This document shows positions 1-7,475 of a DNA stretch of 7,475 bases, one piece after another; position 1 is the first letter of the stretch; every line of letters starts with the position of its first letter. The DNA comes from Pseudomonas sp. GTDB taxonomy: Bacteria; Pseudomonadota; Gammaproteobacteria; Pseudomonadales; Pseudomonadaceae. The stretch spans positions 1 through 7,475 of the forward strand of contig DQAA01000655.1 of the NCBI GenBank assembly GCA_003523465.1, written 5' to 3'. Both the position numbers and the translations under genes were made by a program. A model generated the notes under the pieces. The model did not search any database, was not told the DNA's origin, and saw only the letters and a list, made by a program, of their open reading frames with translations.

Positions 1-1062
1 CGCGCCGGCGTGGCGGATCTTCGGCAGCCAGGCCTGCGGGTCGGCGACCGACAGCTCCAGGTGCTCCGGCGCGATGCGGTTGGCGACTTCCATGGCCTGC
101 TCCATGTCGCGGACCTGGATCAGCGCGCCACGACCGTCGATCGACGTGCGGATGATTTCGGCGCGGTCCATGGTCGGTAGCAGCTTGTCGATGCTGGCGG
201 CAACGCGATCGAGGAATTCGGCATCCGGGCTGACCAGGATCGATTGGGCGTCCTCGTCGTGCTCGGCCTGGGAGAACAGGTCCATGGCGATCCAGTCCGG
301 ATCGGTCTGGCCGTCGCAGACCACGAGGATTTCCGACGGGCCGGCGATCATGTCGATACCGACCTGGCCGAACACGTGGCGCTTGGCGGTAGCCACATAG
401 ATGTTGCCCGGACCGACCACCTTGTCCACTTGCGGCACGCTTTCGGTGCCGTAGGCCAAGGCTGCGACGGCCTGGGCGCCACCGATGGTGAAGACGCGGT
501 CGACACCGGCGATGCAGGCGGCGGCCAGGACCAGCTCGTTGACTTCACCACGGGGGGTAGGCACCACCATCACCACTTCCGCGACACCGGCAACCTTGGC
601 CGGAATGGCGTTCATGAGTACGGAGGACGGGTACGACGCCTTGCCGCCCGGTACGTACAGGCCGGCGCGGTCCAGCGGAGTGACTTTCTGGCCGAGGACG
701 GTGCCGTCGGCTTCGGTGTAGCTCCAGGAGTCCTGTTTCTGCCGCTCGTGGTACAGGCGCACACGTTCGGCGGCCTTTTCCAGGGCCTGGCGCTGTTCCG
801 CAGTGATGCGGGTCAGGGCCAGCTCAAGGCGCTCGCGACCAAGAATCAGGTCTTCGATGGAGTTGGCGTCGACACCGTCGAAGCGCTGGGTGAACTCCAC
901 CAGCGCCGCGTCGCCGCGCTCGCGCACGGCCTTGATGATGTCGAGGACCCGCTGGTTGACCGCGTCATCGGACACGCTTTCCCAGCTCAGCAGATGATCC
1001 AGATGTCGGGCGAAATCCGGGTCAGCGGCATTGAGTCGGCGAATTGCAGTGGACGTGGTCAT
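1..1062 (-). CDS. hisD: Histidinol dehydrogenase, N-terminal 354 residues (partial, runs off left edge)
   Basis: This enzyme performs the last two steps of histidine synthesis in the cytoplasm: NAD-dependent oxidation of L-histidinol to histidinal and then to histidine. The reading frame is open from the ATG at 1062 to base 1 with no stop; the family is about 430-440 residues, so roughly 80 C-terminal residues are missing. Visible family motifs are [13 protein letters not shown] (about 135-147), VVGPGN (215-220), SQAEHDEDA (264-272) with the predicted zinc ligands Gln265 and His268, and APEHLEL (331-337) with the catalytic Glu333-His334 pair. The other two zinc ligands known in the family (an Asp and a His nearer the C-terminus) lie off the window. 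The start is supported by GAGG eight bases upstream. It lies 124 bases downstream of hisG and is probably cotranscribed with it; in other pseudomonads hisC follows. Identity is not in doubt. Confidence 0.97.
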   Translation of the reverse strand, partial: MTTSTAIRRLNAADPDFARHLDHLLSWESVSDDAVNQRVLDIIKAVRERGDAALVEFTQRFDGVDANSIEDLILGRERLELALTRITAEQRQALEKAAERVRLYHERQKQDSWSYTEADGTVLGQKVTPLDRAGLYVPGGKASYPSSVLMNAIPAKVAGVAEVVMVVPTPRGEVNELVLAAACIAGVDRVFTIGGAQAVAALAYGTESVPQVDKVVGPGNIYVATAKRHVFGQVGIDMIAGPSEILVVCDGQTDPDWIAMDLFSQAEHDEDAQSILVSPDAEFLDRVAASIDKLLPTMDRAEIIRTSIDGRGALIQVRDMEQAMEVANRIAPEHLELSVADPQAWLPKIRHAGA

Positions 1063-1161
1063 AGCTAAGGCCTCGGTAATTGGCGAATGCTCAGGCGCCC
1101 TGAAGCTACCAGTCGATCCGCGCGGGCACCCGAGAAAATTGGCTATGACGCGGATAGACGG

Positions 1162-1180
1162 GCGCGACATGAAGTCGCGC
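1162..1180 (-). other. Stem-loop just downstream of the hisG stop codon
   Basis: A perfect 7-bp GC-rich inverted repeat (GCGCGAC / GTCGCGC) encloses a 5-base loop and begins six bases after the hisG TGA stop at 1187-1189. No T-tract follows it on the minus strand, so it is not a typical rho-independent terminator. It could protect the 3' end of a processed hisG message or reduce read-through into hisD. The repeat is seen directly; the role is inference. Confidence 0.4.
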
Positions 1181-1186
1181 ACAAGG

Positions 1187-1822
1187 TCAGCCGCGGTGTC
1201 GCGACTCCACGGCCTGACGCAGGGTGTCGATCAGGCTCTGGATGCGGGCGTGCTGCATCTTCATCGATGCTTTGTTGACCACCAGGCGGGAGCTGATGGT
1301 GGCGATGAGTTCCTGGGGTTCCAGGCCGTTGGCACGGAGGGTGTTGCCGGTGTCGACGACGTCGATGATCTTGTCGGCGAGATTGACCAGCGGAGCCAGC
1401 TCCATCGAGCCGTACAGCTTGATGATGTCGACCTGGCGGCCCTGCTCGGCGTAGTAGCGCTTGGCAACGTTGACGAACTTGGTGGCGACACGCAGGCGAC
1501 CCTTGGGCTCCGGCGCACCGATGGCACCGGCGGTCATCAGCTTGCAGCAGGCGATCTTCAGGTCCAGTGGCTCGTACATGCCCTGGCCGCCGTATTCCAT
1601 CAGCACGTCCTTGCCGGCAACACCCAGATCGGCGGCGCCATGCTCGACGTAGGTCGGCACGTCGGTGGCCCGCACGATCAGCAGGCGTACGTCGTCCTGG
1701 GTCGTGGGGATGATCAGCTTGCGGCTTTTGTCCGGATTCTCGGTCGGAACGATGCCCGCTTCCGCCAGCAGCGGCAGGGTATCGTCGAGAATGCGGCCCT
1801 TGGACAGCGCGATGGTCAACAT
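1187..1822 (-). CDS. hisG: ATP phosphoribosyltransferase, short-form catalytic subunit
   Basis: HisG condenses ATP with PRPP to give phosphoribosyl-ATP, the first and committed step of histidine synthesis. The protein is 211 residues and starts [10 protein letters not shown]; the frame is open further upstream, but this ATG gives the family N-terminus and has AAGGA ten bases before it. The PRPP-binding segment [12 protein letters not shown] is at residues 156-167, and GVAGKDVL (67-74) is also typical of the family. The protein ends soon after the second catalytic lobe, without the roughly 80-residue regulatory ACT-like domain of the long form (about 300 residues). This makes it the short form, known to need the HisRS-like partner HisZ for activity and histidine feedback; hisZ is not in the window. 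It lies between murA (105-base gap) and hisD (124-base gap), with hairpins in both gaps. Confidence 0.97.
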   Translation of the reverse strand: MLTIALSKGRILDDTLPLLAEAGIVPTENPDKSRKLIIPTTQDDVRLLIVRATDVPTYVEHGAADLGVAGKDVLMEYGGQGMYEPLDLKIACCKLMTAGAIGAPEPKGRLRVATKFVNVAKRYYAEQGRQVDIIKLYGSMELAPLVNLADKIIDVVDTGNTLRANGLEPQELIATISSRLVVNKASMKMQHARIQSLIDTLRQAVESRHRG

Positions 1823-1849
1823 GAAACGTCGGTCCTTATGCGGCTTAAA

Positions 1850-1879
1850 GCCGCCGGCCCTGTGCAAGCGACCGGCGGC
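1850..1879 (-). other. Stem-loop in the murA-hisG gap, upstream of hisG
   Basis: An 8-bp GC-only inverted repeat (GCCGCCGG at 1872-1879 read on the minus strand, pairing with CCGGCGGC at 1850-1857) encloses a 14-base loop. It is followed on the minus strand by the short run TTTAAG and then the hisG ribosome-binding site AAGGA. It could be a weak terminator after murA, an attenuator or a processing site. There is no histidine-codon-rich leader peptide beside it, so classical his attenuation is not supported. Confidence 0.4.
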
Positions 1880-1927
1880 GATCAATTCGGTAAAGCAGTT
1901 GCGGCGCGTCCTTGCGCCTTTTGCAGG

Positions 1928-3458
<1,531 letters not shown>

Positions 3459-3497
3459 GCTCAACCTCAATCGGCGCCCTGTGCGCGCGGGTCGGCC

Positions 3498-3526
3498 ATC
3501 ATACAAAAAAGCCCCTCGCCTGCGAA
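3498..3526 (-). promoter_or_regulatory. Candidate sigma-70 promoter for ibaG-murA-hisG-hisD
   Basis: On the minus strand, TTCGCA (3526-3521; four of six matches to TTGACA) and TATGAT (3503-3498; five of six to TATAAT) are separated by exactly 17 bases. The expected transcription start is near 3491, giving a leader of about 33 bases before the ibaG ATG at 3458. The -35 lies in the loop of the mla terminator, the spacer contains its 3' arm and T-tract, and the -10 follows immediately. This is motif matching only. Confidence 0.5.
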
Positions 3527-3558
3527 CCCCGTAAACGAGGACTCTGACAGAGGGGCTT
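3505..3558 (-). terminator. Rho-independent terminator of the mla operon
   Basis: A perfect 9-bp inverted repeat (AAGCCCCTC at 3509-3517 and GAGGGGCTT at 3550-3558) encloses a 32-base loop that can partly fold on itself (CCCCG / CGAGG with one mismatch). On the minus strand the 3' arm runs straight into six T residues (A-tract at 3505-3510). It lies 16 bases after the mlaB stop and before ibaG, so it ends the mlaFEDCB transcript. On the plus strand the T-rich tail is poor, so termination is expected mainly in the minus direction. Confidence 0.85.
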
Positions 3559-3574
3559 CGGTTATTTCATTCGA

Positions 3575-3880
3575 TCATTGCAACGCCAGGATGTCGTCCA
3601 GGCCATAGACCTCGGCGATTTCCCGCATGCCGTGGGGCATGCCGCGAATCTCGCAGTCCTTGCCCGACGCCTTGGCATCGCGGATGAACGCCAGCAACAA
3701 GGACAGGCCGACACTGCTGGATTGCTCCACCGCGGTGAAATCCAGCACCAGCGCATCGGCCTTGCTCGAGGCGATCAGCGCCGCGCCCTGCTTGCGCAGA
3801 CCCGGGCCGGAACGGTAATCGAGGATACCGGCCAGGCTGAGGACGCCCGGCTCGGCCAGTTGGACGCTGCCTACGCTCAT
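3575..3880 (-). CDS. mlaB: STAS-domain protein MlaB of the Mla phospholipid ABC transporter
   Basis: MlaB is a small cytoplasmic STAS-domain subunit that binds the MlaF ATPase and is needed for assembly and activity of the MlaFEDB complex in the inner membrane. The protein is 101 residues (E. coli MlaB is 97) and is a single STAS domain: an N-terminal strand region (LSLAGILDYRSG, 15-26), the central strand ALVLDF (43-48), and the STAS loop and helix VEQSSSVGLSLLLAF (51-65). By alignment by eye, Ser56 stands where E. coli has Thr52, a residue important for MlaB function. Its ATG overlaps the mlaC stop as ATGA (bases 3877-3880), suggesting translational coupling. It is the last gene of the operon, followed by a terminator. 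The function is inferred from family and strict synteny. Confidence 0.93.
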   Translation of the reverse strand: MSVGSVQLAEPGVLSLAGILDYRSGPGLRKQGAALIASSKADALVLDFTAVEQSSSVGLSLLLAFIRDAKASGKDCEIRGMPHGMREIAEVYGLDDILALQ

Positions 3881-4530
3881 TGCGCCTGCTTCTCCGCCGC
3901 GTCCTCGGTGACCGCCTTGGCCTTGGCGACTTCGCCAGCCCAGTTGTTGATGGTCTTGTCGAGGTCGTTGCCATTGCGCTGCATCGCGTCGGCGAACTGG
4001 TCGCGGAACAGCTTGCCGATGTTGATGCCGTTGACGATCACGTTACGCACTTTCCACTCGCCGCCGATCTTCTGCAGGGTGTAGGAAACCGGGTAGACGG
4101 CGCCGTTGGTGCCAGTGACCTTCATGCCCACGCTGGCGCGGTCGCCATCCTCGGCCTTGGCCGGATCCACGGTGATGCCCTGGTTGTTGTATTCCAGCAG
4201 GGCGTTGCCATAGAACTGCATCAGGCTGCGCTTGAAGTTTTCCTGGAAGCGTTGCATCTGGTCCGGGCTCGCCTGGCGCGAGTACTTCACGGTCATGATG
4301 CTTTTCGAGATGCCGTCGGCATCCACCACAGGGCCAAGGATGTTGTTCAGCGCATCGTAGAACTGGCCAGGATTGGCCTTGTACTGCTCCTTGTTGGCCT
4401 TGAGGTCGTTCAGCAGCTCGGTGGTGGTGCCCTGAATCACTTCATGGGCCGATTGGCCCGGTGCCGCCAGCGCCAGCATTGGCAGGGCCGCCAGCAACAC
4501 CAGCAGGCCGCGTCGCAGGATGGAAATCAT
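3877..4530 (-). CDS. mlaC: Periplasmic phospholipid-binding protein MlaC
   Basis: MlaC shuttles phospholipid across the periplasm between the outer-membrane MlaA complex and the inner-membrane MlaFEDB complex. The protein is 217 residues. It has a clear Sec signal peptide: the basic start MISILRR, a hydrophobic core to about residue 19, and an ALA cleavage motif at 20-22, giving a mature start APGQSAHE. The body shows the family pattern: an N-terminal helical part (HEVIQGTTTELLNDLK, 29-44), PGQFYDALNNILGPVVD (54-70), and the C-terminal part with GGEWKVRNVIVNGINIG (156-172), which matches the family motif W-[KR]-[IV]-x-[DN]-[IV]. A strong ribosome-binding site AAGGAG lies five bases before the ATG. 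The start is nine bases from the mlaD stop and the end overlaps mlaB by four bases. The acidic/alanine tail (TEDAAEKQAQ) looks disordered. Confidence 0.96.
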   Translation of the reverse strand: MISILRRGLLVLLAALPMLALAAPGQSAHEVIQGTTTELLNDLKANKEQYKANPGQFYDALNNILGPVVDADGISKSIMTVKYSRQASPDQMQRFQENFKRSLMQFYGNALLEYNNQGITVDPAKAEDGDRASVGMKVTGTNGAVYPVSYTLQKIGGEWKVRNVIVNGINIGKLFRDQFADAMQRNGNDLDKTINNWAGEVAKAKAVTEDAAEKQAQ

Positions 4531-4539
4531 GGAAACTCC

Positions 4540-5007
4540 TTATTTAGCTTCTTTGCCTACGGTATTGAGCAGGAACTTGCCAATCAGATCTTCCAGAACC
4601 AGCGCCGACTGCGTGTCATGGATCACACTGCCGTCCTTGAGCACGGAATCTTCCCCGCCGACGCTGATACCGATGTACTTCTCGCCGAGCAGCCCGGCGG
4701 TCAGGATCGATGCAGTGGAGTCGATGGGCAGGTTGTCCACGCTTTTGTCCAGCTGCAGGGTCACCCGACCGGTATAGGTATCGCGGTCCAGATCGATGGC
4801 AGTGACCTTGCCGATGGTCACACCGGCCATGGTCACTTTTGCTCTGACCGTCAAACCGGCGATATTGTCGAAATTCGCATAAAGTTTATAGGTATCGCTG
4901 CTGGGGGTGGCCGACAGGCCGCTGACGCGCAGGGCCAGCAGGATCAGCGCCAGGATCCCGGCCAGCAGGAACAGGCCGACACCGATTTCCAGGGTGCGGT
5001 TTTGCAT
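4540..5007 (-). CDS. mlaD: MCE-domain substrate-binding protein MlaD
   Basis: MlaD is anchored in the inner membrane and forms a hexameric MCE ring in the periplasm over MlaE, handing lipid between the transporter and MlaC. The protein is 155 residues, somewhat shorter than the 183 of E. coli, with the difference at the C-terminus. One N-terminal membrane helix spans about residues 8-28 (IGVGLFLLAGILALILLALR). The single MCE domain covers about 38-115, with AGVTIGKVTAIDL (61-73) and the pore-loop region ILTAGLLGEKYIGI (101-114). The C-terminal helix (ALVLEDLIGKFLLNTVG, 135-151) is the part known to line the central channel. Its ATG overlaps the mlaE stop by one base (TGATG), and GGAG lies seven bases upstream of the start. 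Confidence 0.96.
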   Translation of the reverse strand: MQNRTLEIGVGLFLLAGILALILLALRVSGLSATPSSDTYKLYANFDNIAGLTVRAKVTMAGVTIGKVTAIDLDRDTYTGRVTLQLDKSVDNLPIDSTASILTAGLLGEKYIGISVGGEDSVLKDGSVIHDTQSALVLEDLIGKFLLNTVGKEAK

Positions 5008-5804
5008 CAGAAATCTCCAAACATCAAGGCGGTCAGAATAAAGTCCAGGCCCAGGACTGCCAATGAGGCGTAGACCACGGTTCTGGTAGTGGCTCGACTG
5101 ATCCCTTCTGAGGTGGGCTCGCAGTCATAGCCTTGAAACACGGCAATCCAGGTAACGACGAAGGCAAAGACGACGCTCTTGATGACGCCATTGAGCACAT
5201 CGTCGGTGAAGGACACGCTGTTCTGCATGTTGGCCCAGAACGAGCCTTCATAGACCCCCAGCCAGTCCACCGCGACCCACGATCCACCCCAGATACCGAC
5301 GACACTGAAGATCATCGCCAGCAGCGGCAGGGAGATGAAGCCGGCCCACAGTCGCGGGGCAACGATGTACTTCAGCGGATCGACGCCGATCATCTCCAGG
5401 CTGGAGAGCTGTTCGGTGGACTTCATGTTGCCGATTTCGGCAGTCAGTGCCGAACCGGCACGGCCGGCGAACAGCAGCGCGGTCACCACCGGCCCTAGCT
5501 CGCGCAGCAAGGTCAGGGCAACCATCTGCCCCACCGCCTGCTCCGAACCGTACTGGGTCAGGATGCTGAAGCCCTGCAGGGCCAGGACCATGCCGATGAA
5601 AATGCCGGAAACCACGATGATCGCCAACGACAGCACGCCTACCGAGTACAGCTGGCGCACCAGCAACTGGAAGCCGCCACCGATACCGCCGCGCCCTACC
5701 AGCGCATGCATCAGGAACAGGCAGGACCGCCCCATGACCGCGACCACGTCAATGGCCGAACGGCCGAAACGGCGGACACGTTCAAGCAAGGATTTTCTGC
5801 GCAT
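5007..5804 (-). CDS. mlaE: Permease MlaE of the Mla phospholipid ABC transporter
   Basis: MlaE is the inner-membrane permease dimer of MlaFEDB and carries the outward-facing lipid pocket below the MlaD ring. The protein is 265 residues, normal for the family (about 260). After an amphipathic basic N-terminal segment (1-50), hydrophobic spans are visible at about 55-78, 95-118, 147-178, 206-223 and 245-262. The MlaE/YrbE signature is complete: [20 protein letters not shown] (101-120), then [20 protein letters not shown] (123-142), the cytoplasmic coupling helix that docks on MlaF. The ATG follows the mlaF TAG with no gap, and its ribosome-binding site GGGGAAG lies inside the end of mlaF, so the two are probably translationally coupled. 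Nothing is broken or missing. Confidence 0.97.
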   Translation of the reverse strand: MRRKSLLERVRRFGRSAIDVVAVMGRSCLFLMHALVGRGGIGGGFQLLVRQLYSVGVLSLAIIVVSGIFIGMVLALQGFSILTQYGSEQAVGQMVALTLLRELGPVVTALLFAGRAGSALTAEIGNMKSTEQLSSLEMIGVDPLKYIVAPRLWAGFISLPLLAMIFSVVGIWGGSWVAVDWLGVYEGSFWANMQNSVSFTDDVLNGVIKSVVFAFVVTWIAVFQGYDCEPTSEGISRATTRTVVYASLAVLGLDFILTALMFGDF

Positions 5805-6614
5805 CTAACGCTTCCCCAACAGATCGGCGCGGTAGTCTGGCGCAGGAAAATGGAAAGGCACCGGTCCATCCGGATCACCCTTCATGAATTGGCGGATACG
5901 CGGGTTGTCCGAGTCCATCAGTTCGGCCGGGGTGCCCTGGCCGAGAACCTGGCCATCACCGACGACATAAATGTAGTCGGCGATGCTGGCGGTTTCCGCG
6001 AGGTCGTGGGAGACCACGATGCTGGTGATGCCGAGGGCATCGTTGAGCAGGCGGATCAGGCGCACCAGAACGCCCATGGCGATCGGGTCCTGACCGACGA
6101 AGGGTTCGTCGTACATGAGGATCTGCGGATCCAGGGCGATAGCCCGGGCCAGCGCCACACGGCGCTTCATGCCGCCGGAAAGCTCGTCGGGCATCAGCTC
6201 GATGGCGCCACGCAGGCCGACGGCCTGGAGCTTCATCAAGACGATGTCGCGGATCATTTCCTCGGAAAGGCTGGTGTGGACGCGCAGCGGGAAGGCGACG
6301 TTCTCGAACACGTCGAGGTCGGTGAACAATGCGCCACTCTGGAACAGCACGCCCATCTGCTTGCGTGCGTCGAACAGGTCACTGCGCGACAGCGCCGGCA
6401 GGTTCTGCCCAGCCACCCAGACTTCGCCGCTGGCGGGCCGCAACTGTGCGCCCATCAGACGCAGCAGCGTGGTCTTGCCACACCCGGAAGGCCCCATGAT
6501 GCCGGTGACCTTGCCCTTTGGAATGCGTATGTCGACATTATTGAAGATGCTGCGCGAACCGCGTTTGAAGGTAACCCCCTTCAACTCGACCGCGTAGGCG
6601 TTATCAACGCTCAT
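5805..6614 (-). CDS. mlaF: ATP-binding protein MlaF of the Mla phospholipid ABC transporter
   Basis: MlaF is the cytoplasmic ATPase dimer that powers phospholipid transport by MlaFEDB, keeping phospholipids out of the outer leaflet of the outer membrane. The protein is 269 residues. All ABC motifs are intact: Walker A GPSGCGKTT (41-49), Q-loop Gln92 (VLFQSGALF), signature ELSGGMKRR (144-152), Walker B ILMYDEP with Glu170, D-loop GQDP (174-177) and H-loop His203 (VVSHDLAET). A tail of about 23 residues after the core (247-269, DPDGPVPFHFPAPDYRADLLGKR minus its ends) matches the C-terminal extension known in MlaF to reach the other protomer and MlaB. The ATG at 6614 has AAGGAG five bases upstream. 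It is the first gene of the operon, divergent from kdsD across 290 bases. Confidence 0.97.
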   Translation of the reverse strand: MSVDNAYAVELKGVTFKRGSRSIFNNVDIRIPKGKVTGIMGPSGCGKTTLLRLMGAQLRPASGEVWVAGQNLPALSRSDLFDARKQMGVLFQSGALFTDLDVFENVAFPLRVHTSLSEEMIRDIVLMKLQAVGLRGAIELMPDELSGGMKRRVALARAIALDPQILMYDEPFVGQDPIAMGVLVRLIRLLNDALGITSIVVSHDLAETASIADYIYVVGDGQVLGQGTPAELMDSDNPRIRQFMKGDPDGPVPFHFPAPDYRADLLGKR

Positions 6615-6640
6615 CTAGACTCCTTGCGATGCAGCCTTGT

Positions 6641-6668
6641 CCTCAGACGCACGCCCCCTTCGTGGAGG
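6641..6668 (-). other. Possible hairpin in the mlaF leader
   Basis: If transcription starts near 6696, the mlaF leader can fold as CCTCCACG pairing with CGTG and GAGG, interrupted by a five-base bulge (CGTCT), around a G-rich loop (AAGGGGG). It ends 26 bases before the mlaF ATG, so the ribosome-binding site itself stays free. The pairing is visible; any regulatory role is conjecture. Confidence 0.2.
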
Positions 6669-6702
6669 CACGCAAGTATCGAGCAGGCCGAACTGGTGGC
6701 GA

Positions 6703-6732
6703 ACTATAGCACCGCTGGCAAGCCCTTCCCAA
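6703..6732 (-). promoter_or_regulatory. Candidate sigma-70 promoter for the mlaFEDCB operon
   Basis: On the minus strand, TTGGGA (6732-6727; four of six matches to TTGACA) and TATAGT (6708-6703; five of six to TATAAT) are separated by 18 bases. The expected start near 6696 would give a leader of about 82 bases before the mlaF ATG. It is the best -35/-10 pair I can see upstream of mlaF, but it is motif matching only. Confidence 0.45.
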
Positions 6733-6744
6733 GGCCATCGCAAA

Positions 6745-6778
6745 GCCTGTTCAGGCCCTGTACAGGCATTTTCATGCC
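6745..6778. repeat. Cluster of short palindromes between the mlaF and kdsD promoters
   Basis: Two 10-bp palindromes stand in tandem with an 11-base period: CCTGTTCAGG (6746-6755, one central mismatch to perfect symmetry) and CCTGTACAGG (6757-6766, perfect). The flanks GCCTGT (6745-6750) and ACAGGC (6762-6767) also pair as an outer inverted repeat. A third overlapping one, GGCAT / ATGCC with a TTTC loop, covers 6765-6778. The cluster lies just upstream of the candidate mlaF -35 and about 75 bases upstream of the kdsD -35 region. The one-turn spacing fits an operator for a dimeric regulator, but none can be named. Confidence 0.4.
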
Positions 6779-6841
6779 ATCTTGCGAGGGAACCGCGATG
6801 GCGCAAAACGCTCAAACAGGCAGCCGGCGACCAATCCGCAG

Positions 6842-6870
6842 GTGAGGCTTTCGCGCATTACCGCTATAAT
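6842..6870 (+). promoter_or_regulatory. Candidate sigma-70 promoter for kdsD
   Basis: A perfect -10 box TATAAT is at 6865-6870. No good -35 box stands at the right distance: the hexamer 17 bases upstream (GTGAGG, 6842-6847) is a poor match to TTGACA, so the promoter may be weak or need an activator. The expected start near 6877 would give a leader of about 28 bases. No clear Shine-Dalgarno lies before the kdsD ATG; the nearest AGG is 16 bases away. Confidence 0.55.
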
Positions 6871-6904
6871 CGCGACCTTTTCATCAGGCAACCCGATTTT
6901 CGAC

Positions 6905-7475
6905 ATGAGCCAATCCACCGACCTGATCCAATCCGCGCAGCGCACCATCCGCCTCGAAATCGAAGCGGTAGAAGGTCTGCTCGCCCATATCGACGCCGAT
7001 TTCGTCAAGGCGTGCGAACTGATCCTGGGCAGCAAGGGCCGCGTTGTCGTGGTAGGCATGGGCAAATCCGGGCATATCGGCAACAAGATTGCCGCGACCC
7101 TGGCCAGCACCGGAACCCCGGCGTTCTTCGTCCATCCCGCCGAAGCGAGCCACGGCGACATGGGCATGATCACCCGGGACGACATCATCCTGGCGCTGTC
7201 CAACTCCGGCTCCACCGCCGAAATCGTCACCCTGCTGCCCCTGATCAAGCGCCTGGGCATCAAGCTCGTCAGCCTCACCGGCAACCCCGACTCGCCACTG
7301 GCCAAGGCCGCCGAGGTCAATCTCGACGCCCGCGTGGCCCAGGAAGCCTGCCCGCTGAACCTCGCCCCGACCTCCTCCACCACAGCAGCGCTGGTACTGG
7401 GCGACGCCCTGGCCATCGCCCTGCTCGAGGCCCGTGGCTTCACCGCCGAAGATTTCGCCTTCTCCCATCCGGGTG
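6905..7475 (+). CDS. kdsD: D-arabinose 5-phosphate isomerase, N-terminal 190 residues (partial, runs off right edge)
   Basis: KdsD interconverts D-ribulose 5-phosphate and D-arabinose 5-phosphate in the cytoplasm, the entry to Kdo synthesis for the LPS inner core. The frame is open from the ATG at 6905 to the end of the window; the family is about 325 residues, so the rest of the SIS domain end and the two CBS domains are off the window. The SIS domain begins at about residue 38. The residues reported as important in E. coli KdsD are all present with a constant offset of five: Lys54 (GMGKSG), His83 (ASHGD), Glu106 (SGSTAEI), Glu147 (EACPLNLAPTSSTT) and His188 (FSHPG). It is divergent from the mla operon. 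In other pseudomonads kdsC and the lpt genes follow. A catabolic or capsule-type paralogue is possible in principle, but the synteny argues for the housekeeping enzyme. Confidence 0.95.
   Translation, partial: MSQSTDLIQSAQRTIRLEIEAVEGLLAHIDADFVKACELILGSKGRVVVVGMGKSGHIGNKIAATLASTGTPAFFVHPAEASHGDMGMITRDDIILALSNSGSTAEIVTLLPLIKRLGIKLVSLTGNPDSPLAKAAEVNLDARVAQEACPLNLAPTSSTTAALVLGDALAIALLEARGFTAEDFAFSHPG

Noticed and set aside
1823..1885. Upstream extension of hisG by 21 codons to the first in-frame ATG.
   Set aside because: The family N-terminus [10 protein letters not shown] and a ribosome-binding site support the ATG at 1822; the extension runs through the intergenic hairpin.
1823..1927. A classical histidine attenuator upstream of hisG.
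   Set aside because: No short reading frame with a run of histidine codons and no alternating hairpins with a T-tract; only one hairpin is visible.
6747..6765. A LexA (SOS) box, suggested by CTGT and ACAG half-sites.
   Set aside because: The spacing between the half-sites is 11 bases (or 0 within the second palindrome), not the 8 required for CTGT-N8-ACAG.
3880..6845. Long plus-strand open frames (about 397 and 379 codons) opposite the mla genes.
   Set aside because: They mirror mlaC, mlaD, mlaE and mlaF, show no family motifs, and have no credible start signals; they are shadow frames.
6798..6845. A 15-codon plus-strand ORF (MAQNAQTGSRRPIRR) with GAGG about eight bases upstream, possible small protein or kdsD leader peptide.
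   Set aside because: It ends before the candidate kdsD -10 box and so would not be on the kdsD transcript; the length is easily reached by chance.
6772..7468. Two minus-strand open frames of about 194 and 223 codons opposite kdsD.
   Set aside because: kdsD on the plus strand has every expected active-site residue; the opposite frames have no motif and would overlap the kdsD promoter.

Overview
The window looks like chromosomal DNA from a Pseudomonas species. By memory of family sequences, the proteins fit the fluorescens/putida side of the genus better than P. aeruginosa; this is a judgement by eye, not a search. The gene order kdsD / mlaF-mlaE-mlaD-mlaC-mlaB / ibaG-murA-hisG-hisD is the standard one for the genus. 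Base composition is GC-rich throughout, and I see no insertion sequence, prophage, tRNA, rRNA, CRISPR array or other sign of recent transfer.

Layout: all genes but one are on the minus strand. Read in the direction of transcription (right to left), 6614 to 3575 is a tightly packed five-gene operon for the Mla phospholipid transporter: ATPase MlaF, permease MlaE, MCE-domain protein MlaD, periplasmic carrier MlaC and STAS protein MlaB. The genes overlap by 1-4 bases, abut, or are 9 bases apart. A strong rho-independent terminator follows at 3505-3558. A candidate promoter partly embedded in that terminator then appears to start a second unit: ibaG (BolA-like), murA (first committed step of peptidoglycan synthesis), hisG (first step of histidine synthesis, short form) and hisD (last two steps, cut by the left edge of the window). 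The hisG gene is flanked on both sides by intergenic gaps of about 100-125 bases that contain hairpins.

At the right, kdsD (arabinose-5-phosphate isomerase, start of the Kdo branch of LPS synthesis) runs divergently on the plus strand and is cut by the right edge. The 290-base region between mlaF and kdsD holds a candidate promoter for each side and a cluster of small palindromes between them. One arm builds the LPS inner core, the other keeps phospholipids out of the outer leaflet, and the downstream unit makes peptidoglycan precursor, so most of the window serves the cell envelope; the histidine genes are attached to it by position.

I found no new biological system here. The points most worth a second look are regulatory: the terminator-promoter overlap upstream of ibaG, the tandem 10-bp palindromes between mlaF and kdsD, and the hairpins around hisG.
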